Position numbers and translations under genes: made by a program
NCBI RefSeq assembly: GCF_013391415.1
Contig: NZ_JACAXB010000018.1
Location: 1-64,000, forward strand
Source of the DNA: Aquitalea sp. LB_tupeE
GTDB taxonomy: Bacteria; Pseudomonadota; Gammaproteobacteria; Burkholderiales; Chromobacteriaceae
Length of the DNA: 64,000 bases
Direction of reading: 5' to 3'
Notes under the pieces: generated by a model
Seen by the model: the letters and a program-made list of their open reading frames with translations, nothing else
Database searches by the model: none
Told to the model about the DNA's origin: nothing
Shown here: positions 43,351-50,840 of the stretch, piece after piece
How positions within the stretch are numbered: position 1 is the stretch's first letter
How the letters are laid out: each line of letters starts with the position of its first letter

Positions 43351-44052
43351 ATGAGCCGCAACCACCCACCGCTGCCGTGCAACCCCTATTACGAAGGGGT
43401 GCCGGACTACATGACCGAAGTTTACGACTGGGCCTATGTCAACCCGCGCCGCGCGGCGCTCTTGGACCGTAATCTGGTGGTCAGCACGCTACTGTTTCTC
43501 AATGACCAGCGCCTGATGCGGCGCTACCTGCAGCAAATCCGTCCCGGCATGCGGGTGTGGCAGGTAGCGCATGTGTATGGTGATCTGGTGCAAAAAGCGG
43601 CGGCCAAGGTGCGCAAGCATGGTGAATTCATTCTGACGGACATCACCCCGGTACAGGTTGAGCATGCAGTGCGCAAGCTGGGCTGCTATCCACAGGCACG
43701 TGTAGAGCGGGCCGATGCCGCCAGCTACCGGTTGGAACAACCGGCAGACCTGATTTGCAGCTTCTTTTTACTGCATGAAGTGCCGGACGATCTCAAGCGT
43801 CGCATTGTCGACAACATGCTGTCCCAGGTGCCGGAGGGCGGCAAGGCCGTCTTTGTCGACTATCACAAGCCAGCGCCCTGGCAGCCTATAGGCTGGTTGC
43901 TCAAGTGGGTCAATCGCGTGCTGGAGCCCTTTGCCGAGGCGCTGTGGCGCAATGAGATTTCCAGCTATGCCACAGATGCCGAGGCTTTTGACTGGCACAA
44001 GGAAACACTGTTCGGTGGGGTGTATCAGGTACTCACCGTCACACGACGCTAA
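43351..44052 (+). CDS. rquA: RquA-like rhodoquinone biosynthesis methyltransferase
   Basis: A 233-residue class I methyltransferase-fold protein. Signature stretches match RquA rather than UbiE/UbiG: YDWAYVNPRRAALLDRNLVV at the start, the altered SAM motif I VWQVAHVYGDLV, FFLLHEVPDDLKRRIVDNML, GGKAVFVDYHKPAPWQPI and a closing KETLFGGVYQVL. RquA converts ubiquinone to rhodoquinone, a low-potential quinone used for fumarate reduction under low oxygen. It is monocistronic between xth and the acid-shock gene; the ATG at 43351 is the first in-frame. The call is from remembered family motifs. Confidence 0.75.
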   Translation: MSRNHPPLPCNPYYEGVPDYMTEVYDWAYVNPRRAALLDRNLVVSTLLFLNDQRLMRRYLQQIRPGMRVWQVAHVYGDLVQKAAAKVRKHGEFILTDITPVQVEHAVRKLGCYPQARVERADAASYRLEQPADLICSFFLLHEVPDDLKRRIVDNMLSQVPEGGKAVFVDYHKPAPWQPIGWLLKWVNRVLEPFAEALWRNEISSYATDAEAFDWHKETLFGGVYQVLTVTRR

Positions 44053-44066
44053 TTCTGTACGTAGCG

Positions 44067-44082
44067 TTACATGACCTTACAT
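44067..44082 (+). promoter_or_regulatory. Tandem TTACAT sites, OmpR/RstA-type operator candidate
   Basis: TTACAT at 44067-44072 and 44077-44082, exactly 10 bp apart, about 110 bp before the Asr-like start codon. OmpR-family regulators bind such 10-bp-spaced direct repeats; RstA controls asr in E. coli through a TACAT/TTACA box. Confidence 0.45.
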
Positions 44083-44188
44083 AGCACTCACAGACGGCCA
44101 GATCGGGCAGGGCTAGGATACGACTCATGGAAACACCACTGCGGTGTCTCGGAAAGAACACTCCCCACTTGATATTGGAGAACGCAAC

Positions 44189-44899
44189 ATGAAAAAACTG
44201 ACCCTGCTCGTTTTGTCTGCCGCCTTCGGTCTGAGCTCCGCTGCTGGTTTCGCCGCCACCAACGCTTCCGCTCCGGCTGCTGCTTCCGCACCGAAAGCCA
44301 AAGCTGCCAAGATTCACCACGCCAAGAAAGGCGTGAAAAAAGTAGAAGCTTCCGCTCAGAAAGCTCAAGCTGCTGACGCTTCCGCACCGGCTAAAAAGGC
44401 TGTGAAAAAGCACCACGCCAAAAAGCACGCTGCCAAGAAAGTAGACGCTTCCGCTCAGAAAGCCCAAGCTGCCGACGCTTCCGCACCGGCTAAAAAGGCT
44501 GTGAAAAAGCACCACGCCAAAAAGCACGCTGCCAAGAAAGTAGACGCTTCCGCTCAGAAAGCCCAAGCTGCCGACGCTTCCGCTCAGAAAGCCCAGGCTG
44601 CTGACGCTTCCGCACCGGCTAAAAAGGCTGCCAAAAAGCACCACGCCAAAAAGCACGCTGCCAAGAAAGTAGAAGCTTCCGCTCAGAAAGCCCAAGCTGC
44701 TGACGCTTCCGCTCCGGCCAAGAAGCACGCTGCCAAAAAACATCACGCCAAAAAGCACGCTGCCAAGAAAGTAGAAGCTTCCGCTCAGAAAGCCCAGGCT
44801 GCTGACGCTTCCGCTCCGGCCAAGAAGCACGCTGCCAAAAAGCACCATGCTAAAAAGCACGCTGCCAAGAAAGCCGCTCCGGCTTCCGCAGCAAACTAA
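44189..44899 (+). CDS. asr: Asr-like acid-shock protein with expanded repeats
   Basis: A 236-residue secreted protein. A signal peptide (MKKLTLLVLSAAFGLSSAAGFAA) is followed by an almost entirely Ala/Lys/His/Ser mature region of about five near-identical units (VEASAQKAQAADASAPAKK then HHAKKHAAKK). E. coli Asr has the same composition and a similar KAQAAKKHHK core but is only about 100 residues, so this is an expanded form. Its strongly basic, histidine-rich nature suits periplasmic acid buffering or chaperoning. ATG 44189 has GGAG eight bases upstream; a terminator follows. Repeat number may vary between strains. Confidence 0.82.
   Translation: MKKLTLLVLSAAFGLSSAAGFAATNASAPAAASAPKAKAAKIHHAKKGVKKVEASAQKAQAADASAPAKKAVKKHHAKKHAAKKVDASAQKAQAADASAPAKKAVKKHHAKKHAAKKVDASAQKAQAADASAQKAQAADASAPAKKAAKKHHAKKHAAKKVEASAQKAQAADASAPAKKHAAKKHHAKKHAAKKVEASAQKAQAADASAPAKKHAAKKHHAKKHAAKKAAPASAAN
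44342..44870 (+). repeat. Tandem coding repeats in the Asr-like gene
   Basis: Units starting GTAGA(A/C)GCTTCCGCTCAG begin at 44342, 44441, 44540, 44669 and 44771, i.e. steps of 99, 99, 129 and 102 bp. The 129-bp unit carries an extra 30 bp encoding QKAQAADASA. Near identity at the DNA level points to recent amplification by slippage or recombination. Confidence 0.9.
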
Positions 44900-44932
44900 T
44901 CAGACGTCAGCGTCTGGCTCGCAATAAACAAA

Positions 44933-44956
44933 GGGAGGCCTCAGCCTCCCTTTTTT
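44933..44956 (+). terminator. Intrinsic terminator of the Asr-like gene
   Basis: GGGAGGC-CTCA-GCCTCCC followed by six T residues, 34 bp after the stop codon. Confidence 0.9.
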
Positions 44957-45003
44957 GCATCTGTCGTTTCCGTTTCTACCCGTCATCTGTGATACCGGCA
45001 AAG

Positions 45004-45031
45004 AAAAACGCCATCCGGCTGGATGGCGTTT
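45004..45031 (-). terminator. Intrinsic terminator of fpr
   Basis: Read on the minus strand, AACGCCATCC and GGATGGCGTT form a 10-bp stem followed by TTTCTT, 26 bp after the fpr stop. Confidence 0.85.
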
Positions 45032-45056
45032 GCTTTGTTGCCCGGAAAAGGCGGAA

Positions 45057-45839
45057 TCACTTTTCCACAAAAGCACGTTCGATAGCGTAGTCGCCAGGTT
45101 CGCCCATGCGCGGCGATTCCTTGAAACCCATGCCATTCAGGATTTCGCACAGGTCATGCAGCATGGACGGGCTACCGCAGATCAGCACGCGGTCGTTTTC
45201 CGGGTTCAGCTGCGGCAGGCCGATGTCTGCGCACATCTTGCCGTTGGTAATCAGGTCGGTCAGGCGGCCCTGATTGCGGAACGGTTCGCGGGTAACGGTC
45301 GGATAGTAAATCAGCTTTTCTTTCACGATGTCGCCAAAGAACTCGTTTTCCGGCAGTTCTTTGGTGATGTAGTCGTGATAACCCAGTTCATTCACCCAGC
45401 GTACGCCGTGGGTCAGAATGACTTTGTCGTAGCGTTCGTAGACTTCCGGGTCCTTGATGATGGACATGAACGGAGCCAGGCCGGTACCGGTGGACAGCAG
45501 GTACAGGTTCTTGCCCGGCAGCAAGTTGTCTTGCACCAGAGTGCCGGTGGGCTTCTTGCTGATCAGTACGGTGTCGCCGACTTGCAGGTGTTGCAGTTTG
45601 GAGGTCAGCGGGCCGTCTTGTACCTTGATGCTGTAAAACTCCAGATGCTCTTCGTAGTTGGAGCTGACAATGGAGTAGGCGCGCATCAGCGGCTTGCCGT
45701 TTACTTCCAGGCCGATCATGACGAATTGGCCGTTGATGAAGCGCAGGCCGGCATCGCGGGTGCAGGTGAAGGTGAACAGGGTGTCGTTCCAGTGGTGAAC
45801 CGACAAAACCTTTTCAGCGGTCAAATTGGGGGAGGACAT
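45057..45839 (-). CDS. fpr: Ferredoxin--NADP+ reductase
   Basis: A 260-residue FAD enzyme of the bacterial FPR class, exchanging electrons between NADPH and ferredoxin or flavodoxin. RAYSIVSSNYEEHLEFYSIKV holds the FAD-binding RxYS motif, STGTGLAPFMSIIKDP the NADP pyrophosphate motif, and LICGSPSMLHD the nucleotide site. The C-terminus AIERAFVEK ends in the expected short extension after the flavin-stacking region. Ribosome site is weak. Monocistronic, with its own terminator. Confidence 0.95.
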   Translation of the reverse strand: MSSPNLTAEKVLSVHHWNDTLFTFTCTRDAGLRFINGQFVMIGLEVNGKPLMRAYSIVSSNYEEHLEFYSIKVQDGPLTSKLQHLQVGDTVLISKKPTGTLVQDNLLPGKNLYLLSTGTGLAPFMSIIKDPEVYERYDKVILTHGVRWVNELGYHDYITKELPENEFFGDIVKEKLIYYPTVTREPFRNQGRLTDLITNGKMCADIGLPQLNPENDRVLICGSPSMLHDLCEILNGMGFKESPRMGEPGDYAIERAFVEK

Positions 45840-46299
45840 ATAAATTGCTGCTCGCTATCCAATAGAAATCAAGGAATGAGTGGTTGTGGCGATTTTACCC
45901 TTTTCAGGGACGCTTGACTAAACATTGCTAGCTGTTCTCACTATGTCATAAAACATAATGATCAAATCGCCACGACGCAAAGCCTGCAACAGCTTTTGGC
46001 ATGCTATGGCGGGCATACGGCGGGAAAGTCAACTGGAACAGGATGTTACCTTAAAGAGTGGGGCAGCCCTAACGATTTCTTTCCGCTGTGTTTATTCCTG
46101 TTTGTTCTTAGCAATGCGTTGATTTAGATCAGCGAATTGTATTGCGTGCTGCGCTAGTGCATAAAACAGCACACATGCGGCTGTTGTCCGACAGTGTACA
46201 GCCTGATGCCGACTTTCCATTCTGATGTCATCTTTTTTGTATGGCGTGAAGCGGGGCGCGTACAATCTACTGTCCTGCTGACAGAAAGCGGAGCAAGCA
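45840..46299. other. 460-bp divergent intergenic region
   Basis: Separates fpr from the isocitrate/isopropylmalate-dehydrogenase-family gene. It is relatively AT-rich and must contain both promoters. No open frame with a ribosome site and no clear RNA structure was seen. Confidence 0.5.
46237..46266 (+). promoter_or_regulatory. Possible promoter of the IDH-family gene
   Basis: TTGTAT (46237-46242), 18 bp, TACAAT (46261-46266), 34 bp before the start codon. Confidence 0.4.
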
Positions 46300-47310
46300 A
46301 TGAAGCTGTGTGTGATTCCCGGAGACGGGATTGGTCATGAGGTGGTTCCCGTTGCCGTGGGTGTATTGCAAGCTGTATTGCCGGGTTTGCAACTGGTGTT
46401 TGCCGATGCCGGCTGGGAAACCTTCAAGCGCCAGGGCAAGGCCTTGCCAGACAAGACATTGGAGGCAGCACGCGAGTGCGGAGCCGTGTTTTTCGGCGCA
46501 GTGAGTTCTCCCATGCAGCTGGTGGAGGGGTATCGCTCCCCCATTGTCCAGTTACGCCGCGAACTGGGCTGTCATGCCAATATCCGTCCCACGCTCAGTC
46601 TGCCGCTCACCGTGTGCCGTCAGGGCATCGACCTCATCATCGTTCGGGAAAATACCGAAGACCTCTATGTCGGGGATGAGCAGTCAGATGGCGAGGTGGC
46701 TGTCGCAATCAAGCGCATCACCCGTAGCGCTTCTCTTCGAGTTGCCCGTAGTGCGTTCGAACTGGCCAGACATGCCGGACGACAGCGCATCACCATCATC
46801 CACAAGGCGAATATCCTGCCACGCACGGATGGCCTGTTTCGCGACTGTGCCCGCGAGGTGGCGCTGGAATACCCGGAAATCGCCGTAGATGAAATGCTGG
46901 TGGATACCGCAGTCATGCGCCTGGCGCAGGCACCGGAAAGTTTTGACATGCTGCTGGCTCCCAATCTGTACGGCGATATTCTGTCCGATCTGGTGGCGGC
47001 TTTTGGTGGTGGACTGGGCTTGGCCCCTTCCTTGAACCTGGGCATGGTGGCAGCCATTGCCGAGCCGGTACATGGTTCTGCCCCGGATATTGCCGGCCAG
47101 GGCATTGCCAATCCGCTGGCGGCCATTCTCAGTGCTGCCATGTTGCTGCGCATCTGGTGGCAGCGGGCTGATCTGGCCATGAGGGTGGAGCAGGCGGTAC
47201 TGGCGACCTTGCAGGATGGCATTGCCACGCCGGATGTGATTTCGCCGGGGGTGAGTACGCAGCATCTGGCGCGGGCGGTAATCGACAGGTTGAAGCAGGC
47301 GCAGGGATAG
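46300..47310 (+). CDS. Isocitrate/isopropylmalate dehydrogenase family, homoisocitrate-like
   Basis: A 336-residue beta-decarboxylating dehydrogenase. IPGDGIGHEV opens the protein, VRENTEDLYVGDE and LAPNLYGDILSDLVAAFGGGLGLAPSLNLG carry NAD- and metal-binding residues. The substrate loop SSPMQLVEGYRSPIVQLRRELGCHANIRP is closer to homoisocitrate dehydrogenases (as in Lys12) than to LeuB or Icd. No alpha-aminoadipate genes are nearby and betaproteobacteria normally use the diaminopimelate route, so a different 3-substituted malate is possible. Monocistronic. Confidence 0.8.
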   Translation: MKLCVIPGDGIGHEVVPVAVGVLQAVLPGLQLVFADAGWETFKRQGKALPDKTLEAARECGAVFFGAVSSPMQLVEGYRSPIVQLRRELGCHANIRPTLSLPLTVCRQGIDLIIVRENTEDLYVGDEQSDGEVAVAIKRITRSASLRVARSAFELARHAGRQRITIIHKANILPRTDGLFRDCAREVALEYPEIAVDEMLVDTAVMRLAQAPESFDMLLAPNLYGDILSDLVAAFGGGLGLAPSLNLGMVAAIAEPVHGSAPDIAGQGIANPLAAILSAAMLLRIWWQRADLAMRVEQAVLATLQDGIATPDVISPGVSTQHLARAVIDRLKQAQG

Positions 47311-47976
47311 AGAAGCTGGAATAGAAAGAGGGTGGCTTGACCGGCCGCCCTCTGTGGTGTGTCACTGCATGTTTGAAAAGAAGGATTTGCGGGATAACGC
47401 AAACATCACATACAAGTTTTCACCCTGCTTGGCGTGGAACATGTCTGCCAACGATGCTCCCGACTGCTGCCTTGCAGGTCTACCAAAGAACAGGCTGTAT
47501 GCACAGCACAAGATAAGTCTCAAACAACTGATGCTACGGTAAACATGCCCGGTTTCGTCTGGGCGGTAACATCATGCTCGCTACCTGTTACGGCAGCGCA
47601 GAGGGGAATGACTTCCCGGTTTACTCATCATGCTTTAGCAAAGTCTGTTGTTTCGTGTCTGGCGTACCGACGACCTGTCGTCTGATGCATCCGCAATGGA
47701 CGCTTGTTGCGCTCTCGGGCAAGCTTGAACTGCCCGCCATCAAACCTGAAAAGGTGATGGGTTCTGAACGCCGGTGTGAACAAGGTTGTCGGAATCCGGC
47801 CAATGACTCATCCCAAACCCTCCCTGTTACTGAATGATTTCAGTATAGGCCTGGCATTGGCGGACTCAAGTTTTTTTTCAGTCCCGACGCGGTTTTTTCT
47901 ATGCCATTGTACTGATTGCTCGCCAGCACTGGTTTGGCCAGCGCTGCGATTTTGCAACGCAGGCTATTGTGGTGAC
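47311..47976. other. 666-bp intergenic region without identifiable gene
   Basis: Lies between the convergent IDH-family gene and the glycosyltransferase gene. Short open frames occur on both strands but none has a good start site or recognisable product. No strong hairpin, repeat or mobile-element end was seen. Confidence 0.5.
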
Positions 47977-49014
47977 TCAGCCGGTCTGCGCTTCCAGCCT
48001 CGCCACTTGTGCTGGCTGATTGGGATGCAGGTGTTGCTCGAACTGACGCGTGGCGGCAGCCCAGGAATATCTTTCGGCCACGGTCCGCACATGTGTACGG
48101 TCCAGCTTGAGTGCCTCCAGGCAGGCGTGACGCAGATCTTCATGCAAGACGCCAGCACCGCTATGGCCGACCACGTCGCGCGGTCCGGCTACCGGATAAG
48201 CGGCTACCGGTGTGCCGCAGGCCATGGCTTCCAGTAATACCAAGCCGAAGGTATCAGTCAGGCTGGGGAAGACGAAGACATCTGCGGCGCGGTAGAAACG
48301 GGCCAGCTCTGGCTGGGGAAATACGCCAGCAAAGTGCACTTCGGGGTATTCGCGTTGCAGCCGTGGCAGCAGCGGGCCGTCTCCCACTACCCATTTGCTG
48401 CCGGGTAGATCCAGCTTCAGGAAGGCCTCGATGTTTTTTTCCACCGCCACGCGTCCGATATAGACAAAGCGGGGCGCTCGGCTTTCTTCCAGCCGGTCTC
48501 GTTCTCCGGGACTGAACATGCCAATGTCCACGCCGCGGCTCCATAGCACCACCTTGTCAAAGCCGCGGGCACGCAGGTCGTTGGCAATGGACTGGGTGGG
48601 CACCATGGTGGCAGCACCGGCATTATGAAAGCGGCGCATCCAGGCATAGCTGATGGACAGCGGCAAACGGGTGCGGGCGGCGATGTATTCCGGGAAGCGG
48701 GTGTGATAGGCGGTGGTGAACAGTAATTTGTGGCGCAGGCAGTAACGACGTGCCGCCAGGCCCAGCGGCCCTTCGGTGGCAATGTGGATGGCATGTGGTG
48801 CCAGTGCAGCAATGCGCTGTGCCACCTGGCGGTAGGGCAATATTGAAAGCCGGATATCCGGATAGGTGGGGCAGGGCAGGGTGTGGAATTCCAGCGGGGT
48901 GATCATTTCAACCTGATGCCCGAAGGCAGTCAGTTCGCGGCAGGTTTCGGTCAGGGTGCGGACTACGCCGTTGACCTGGGGCTGCCAGGCGTCGGTCACG
49001 ATCAGGATGCGCAT
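47977..49014 (-). CDS. GT4 glycosyltransferase, Agt-like
   Basis: A 345-residue GT-B fold glycosyltransferase. N-terminal ILIVTDAWQPQVNGVVRTL is the acceptor side; C-terminal FVYIGRVAVEKNIEAFL, VVGDGPLLPRL and the GT4 EX7E motif (PSLTDTFGLVLLEAMACGTPVAAY) bind the sugar nucleotide. It overlaps the metallophosphoesterase gene by 13 bp. This pair matches the PlcP/Agt couple that replaces phospholipids with glycolipids during phosphate starvation, where Agt glycosylates diacylglycerol. Confidence 0.85.
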   Translation of the reverse strand: MRILIVTDAWQPQVNGVVRTLTETCRELTAFGHQVEMITPLEFHTLPCPTYPDIRLSILPYRQVAQRIAALAPHAIHIATEGPLGLAARRYCLRHKLLFTTAYHTRFPEYIAARTRLPLSISYAWMRRFHNAGAATMVPTQSIANDLRARGFDKVVLWSRGVDIGMFSPGERDRLEESRAPRFVYIGRVAVEKNIEAFLKLDLPGSKWVVGDGPLLPRLQREYPEVHFAGVFPQPELARFYRAADVFVFPSLTDTFGLVLLEAMACGTPVAAYPVAGPRDVVGHSGAGVLHEDLRHACLEALKLDRTHVRTVAERYSWAAATRQFEQHLHPNQPAQVARLEAQTG

Positions 49015-49937
49015 GGGGTCTCCTGGCTGGGGTCGGAATGGGAAGAGGTGTTGCCGTGGTATTGCACAGGTTGCGGGGCGGGAATGCCGGGTTGGCCCAG
49101 CGGGCTGTGTTCAATGACTGCTTGCGGTTTGTCCTGGGACGCGCGCACTTTTCGGCTGGTTTTTTCCGGCTGGCTCAGCAGCGTGGTCCAGTACACCACT
49201 TCCAGCCGGCCATCGGCATGTTCAACCAGGGCTGACAGGCTTTCCACCCAGTCGCCACTGTTGCCGTACAGTACCCCGTCGATGTCGCGGATTTCGGCTT
49301 TGTGGATGTGACCGCAAATCACCCCGTCGTAGTGGCGGCGGCGTGCTTCCCCGGCCAGGATCTTTTCAAAGTCACTGATGAAATTCACCGCATTCTTTAC
49401 CTTGTGCTTGAGGTATTGCGACAGCGACCAGTAAGGCAGGTCCAGCTGTTTGCGCAGCCAGTTGAAGCCACGGTTCAGTTGCAGGATGACGGTGTAGAGT
49501 GAGTCGCCAACATAGGCCAGCCACTTGATGTGCTGGATGACGCCATCGAATTCGTCGCCATGGATGATGAGCAGACGCTTGCCGTCGGCGGTGATGTGCT
49601 CTGCTTCGCGCCGGATGGCGATGCCGCCAAAATCCAGCCCGGTGTAATGACGCGCGGCCTCGTCGTGGTTGCCCGGTACGTACACCACCTGACAGCCCTT
49701 GCGCGCCTTGCGCAGCACCTTTTGCACCACATCGTTGTGGCTTTGCTTCCAGTACCAGGATTTTTTCAGTTGCCAGCCGTCAACGATATCGCCCACCAGA
49801 TAGAGATGGTCCGATTCGTTATGTTTGAGAAAATCCAGCAGATGGTCGGCGCGACAGCCGGCAGTGCCCAGATGGACGTCGGAAATCCAGATGGCGCGGT
49901 AGTGGTGCTGTTTGACAGTGTCGGAGGCGGGCTGCAT
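49002..49937 (-). CDS. Metallophosphoesterase, PlcP-like phospholipase C
   Basis: A 311-residue calcineurin-like phosphoesterase with all metal motifs: SDVHLGTAGCRADHLLDFL, VGDIVDGW, VPGNHDE, IHGDEFD and CGHIHKAEI. Such sequences are commonly called UDP-2,3-diacylglucosamine hydrolase (LpxH-like), but the overlap with an Agt-like glycosyltransferase and the Pho-box array upstream favour PlcP, which releases diacylglycerol from phospholipids. The C-terminal 50 residues are Pro/Ser/Gln-rich and disordered. Ribosome site weak. Confidence 0.82.
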   Translation of the reverse strand: MQPASDTVKQHHYRAIWISDVHLGTAGCRADHLLDFLKHNESDHLYLVGDIVDGWQLKKSWYWKQSHNDVVQKVLRKARKGCQVVYVPGNHDEAARHYTGLDFGGIAIRREAEHITADGKRLLIIHGDEFDGVIQHIKWLAYVGDSLYTVILQLNRGFNWLRKQLDLPYWSLSQYLKHKVKNAVNFISDFEKILAGEARRRHYDGVICGHIHKAEIRDIDGVLYGNSGDWVESLSALVEHADGRLEVVYWTTLLSQPEKTSRKVRASQDKPQAVIEHSPLGQPGIPAPQPVQYHGNTSSHSDPSQETPCAS

Positions 49938-49985
49938 ATCGGGTCCGTTCTACCGTGGTGTACAGCGCCATGCTGCATGTTGCAG

Positions 49986-50023
49986 ATGACGGGGCGATGA
50001 GGCTTTGGTGACGACTGCATGAC
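49986..50023 (-). promoter_or_regulatory. Tandem Pho-box-like array (four 11-bp units)
   Basis: On the minus strand the units GCGTCAT, TCGTCAC, GCCTCAT and CCGTCAT recur every 11 bp (plus-strand ATGAC/ATGAG/GTGAC/ATGAC at 49986, 49997, 50008, 50019). PhoB boxes are 11-bp direct repeats of CTGTCAT. The array ends about 50 bp before the PlcP-like start codon, the right place for PhoB activation. Confidence 0.65.
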
Positions 50024-50177
50024 GCGGGCTGCTTTAAGTCGGGTTTAAGACAGTTCTGTTCTACTGGGCCATCCAGGCTGGGTCCTGCTTGATCAGCGCC
50101 ATGGTTTTTTGGGTGGGGATCGTGTTGCAATAGGCCGACTAGCTTGCTGTGGTGGCGTTCGAGACAAGGAAATGAAC

Positions 50178-50840
50178 ATGCGCATTCTGGTGGTGGAGGA
50201 TGACCCGCTGATCGGCGATGGCCTGAAAATGGGGCTGAGCCAGCTGGGCTTTGTCGTGGACTGGTTTCGGCAGGGGCGTGAAGGCCTGGCTGCGCTGACG
50301 GCTGCACCGTTTGATGCCGTGGTGCTGGACCTGGGCCTGCCGGGCATGGACGGTATGGATATCCTGACCGCCTGGCGCAAGGCCGGGCAGGATGTACCGG
50401 TGCTGGTATTGACGGCCCGTGATGCACTGGATGACCGGCTCAAGGGGCTGGATGCCGGTGCCGATGACTATCTGGTCAAACCTTTTGCGCTCAGTGAGGT
50501 GGCTGCCCGGCTGCGGGCCCTGATTCGCCGCCGCCACGGCCAGACCAGCAATCGCCTGAGTCATGGCCGGGTGAGCCTGGACCCGGTGGCGCGCACCGCC
50601 TGGCTGGGCGAGGTGCCATTGGAATTGACCGCACGGGAACTGGCCTTGCTGGAGCTGCTGTTGTCCAGCAAGGACCGGGTGCTGCCGCGTGAGTTGATCG
50701 AAGAAAAACTGTATGGCTGGGGGCAGGAACTGGAAAGCAATGCGGTGGAAGTGTATGTGCACCACCTGCGCAAAAAACTGGGCGCGGCTTTTATTCGCAC
50801 TCAGCGCGGGGTGGGTTATGCACTGGGTGAGCCGGCATGA
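50178..50840 (+). CDS. OmpR-family response regulator (QseB/PmrA-like)
   Basis: A 220-residue regulator: receiver domain with acidic pair ED at 7-9, phospho-acceptor Asp51 in [12 protein letters not shown], Thr in LVLTARD and Lys in YLVKPF; then an OmpR-type winged helix ending [30 protein letters not shown] 50178 is preferred over 50172 because AAGGA then has 7-nt spacing. Its stop overlaps the kinase start by 4 bp, so the two form one system. Confidence 0.93.
   Translation: MRILVVEDDPLIGDGLKMGLSQLGFVVDWFRQGREGLAALTAAPFDAVVLDLGLPGMDGMDILTAWRKAGQDVPVLVLTARDALDDRLKGLDAGADDYLVKPFALSEVAARLRALIRRRHGQTSNRLSHGRVSLDPVARTAWLGEVPLELTARELALLELLLSSKDRVLPRELIEEKLYGWGQELESNAVEVYVHHLRKKLGAAFIRTQRGVGYALGEPA

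Noticed and set aside
44039-44860. Open frame antisense to the Asr-like gene (FLSGSFYFLG repeats)
   Set aside because: It is a mirror of the tandem repeats on the other strand; it has no ribosome site and overlaps a gene with signal peptide, promoter and terminator.
44342-44870. CRISPR-like array
   Set aside because: The regular repeats are in-frame coding repeats of about 100 bp with no unique spacers.
47311-47976. Short open frames on both strands in the gap before the glycosyltransferase gene
   Set aside because: No start signals, no recognisable products and no conservation evidence available.
49002-49937. LpxH (UDP-2,3-diacylglucosamine hydrolase) as the name for the phosphoesterase
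   Set aside because: The fold fits, but overlap with an Agt-like glycosyltransferase and the Pho-box array favour PlcP.
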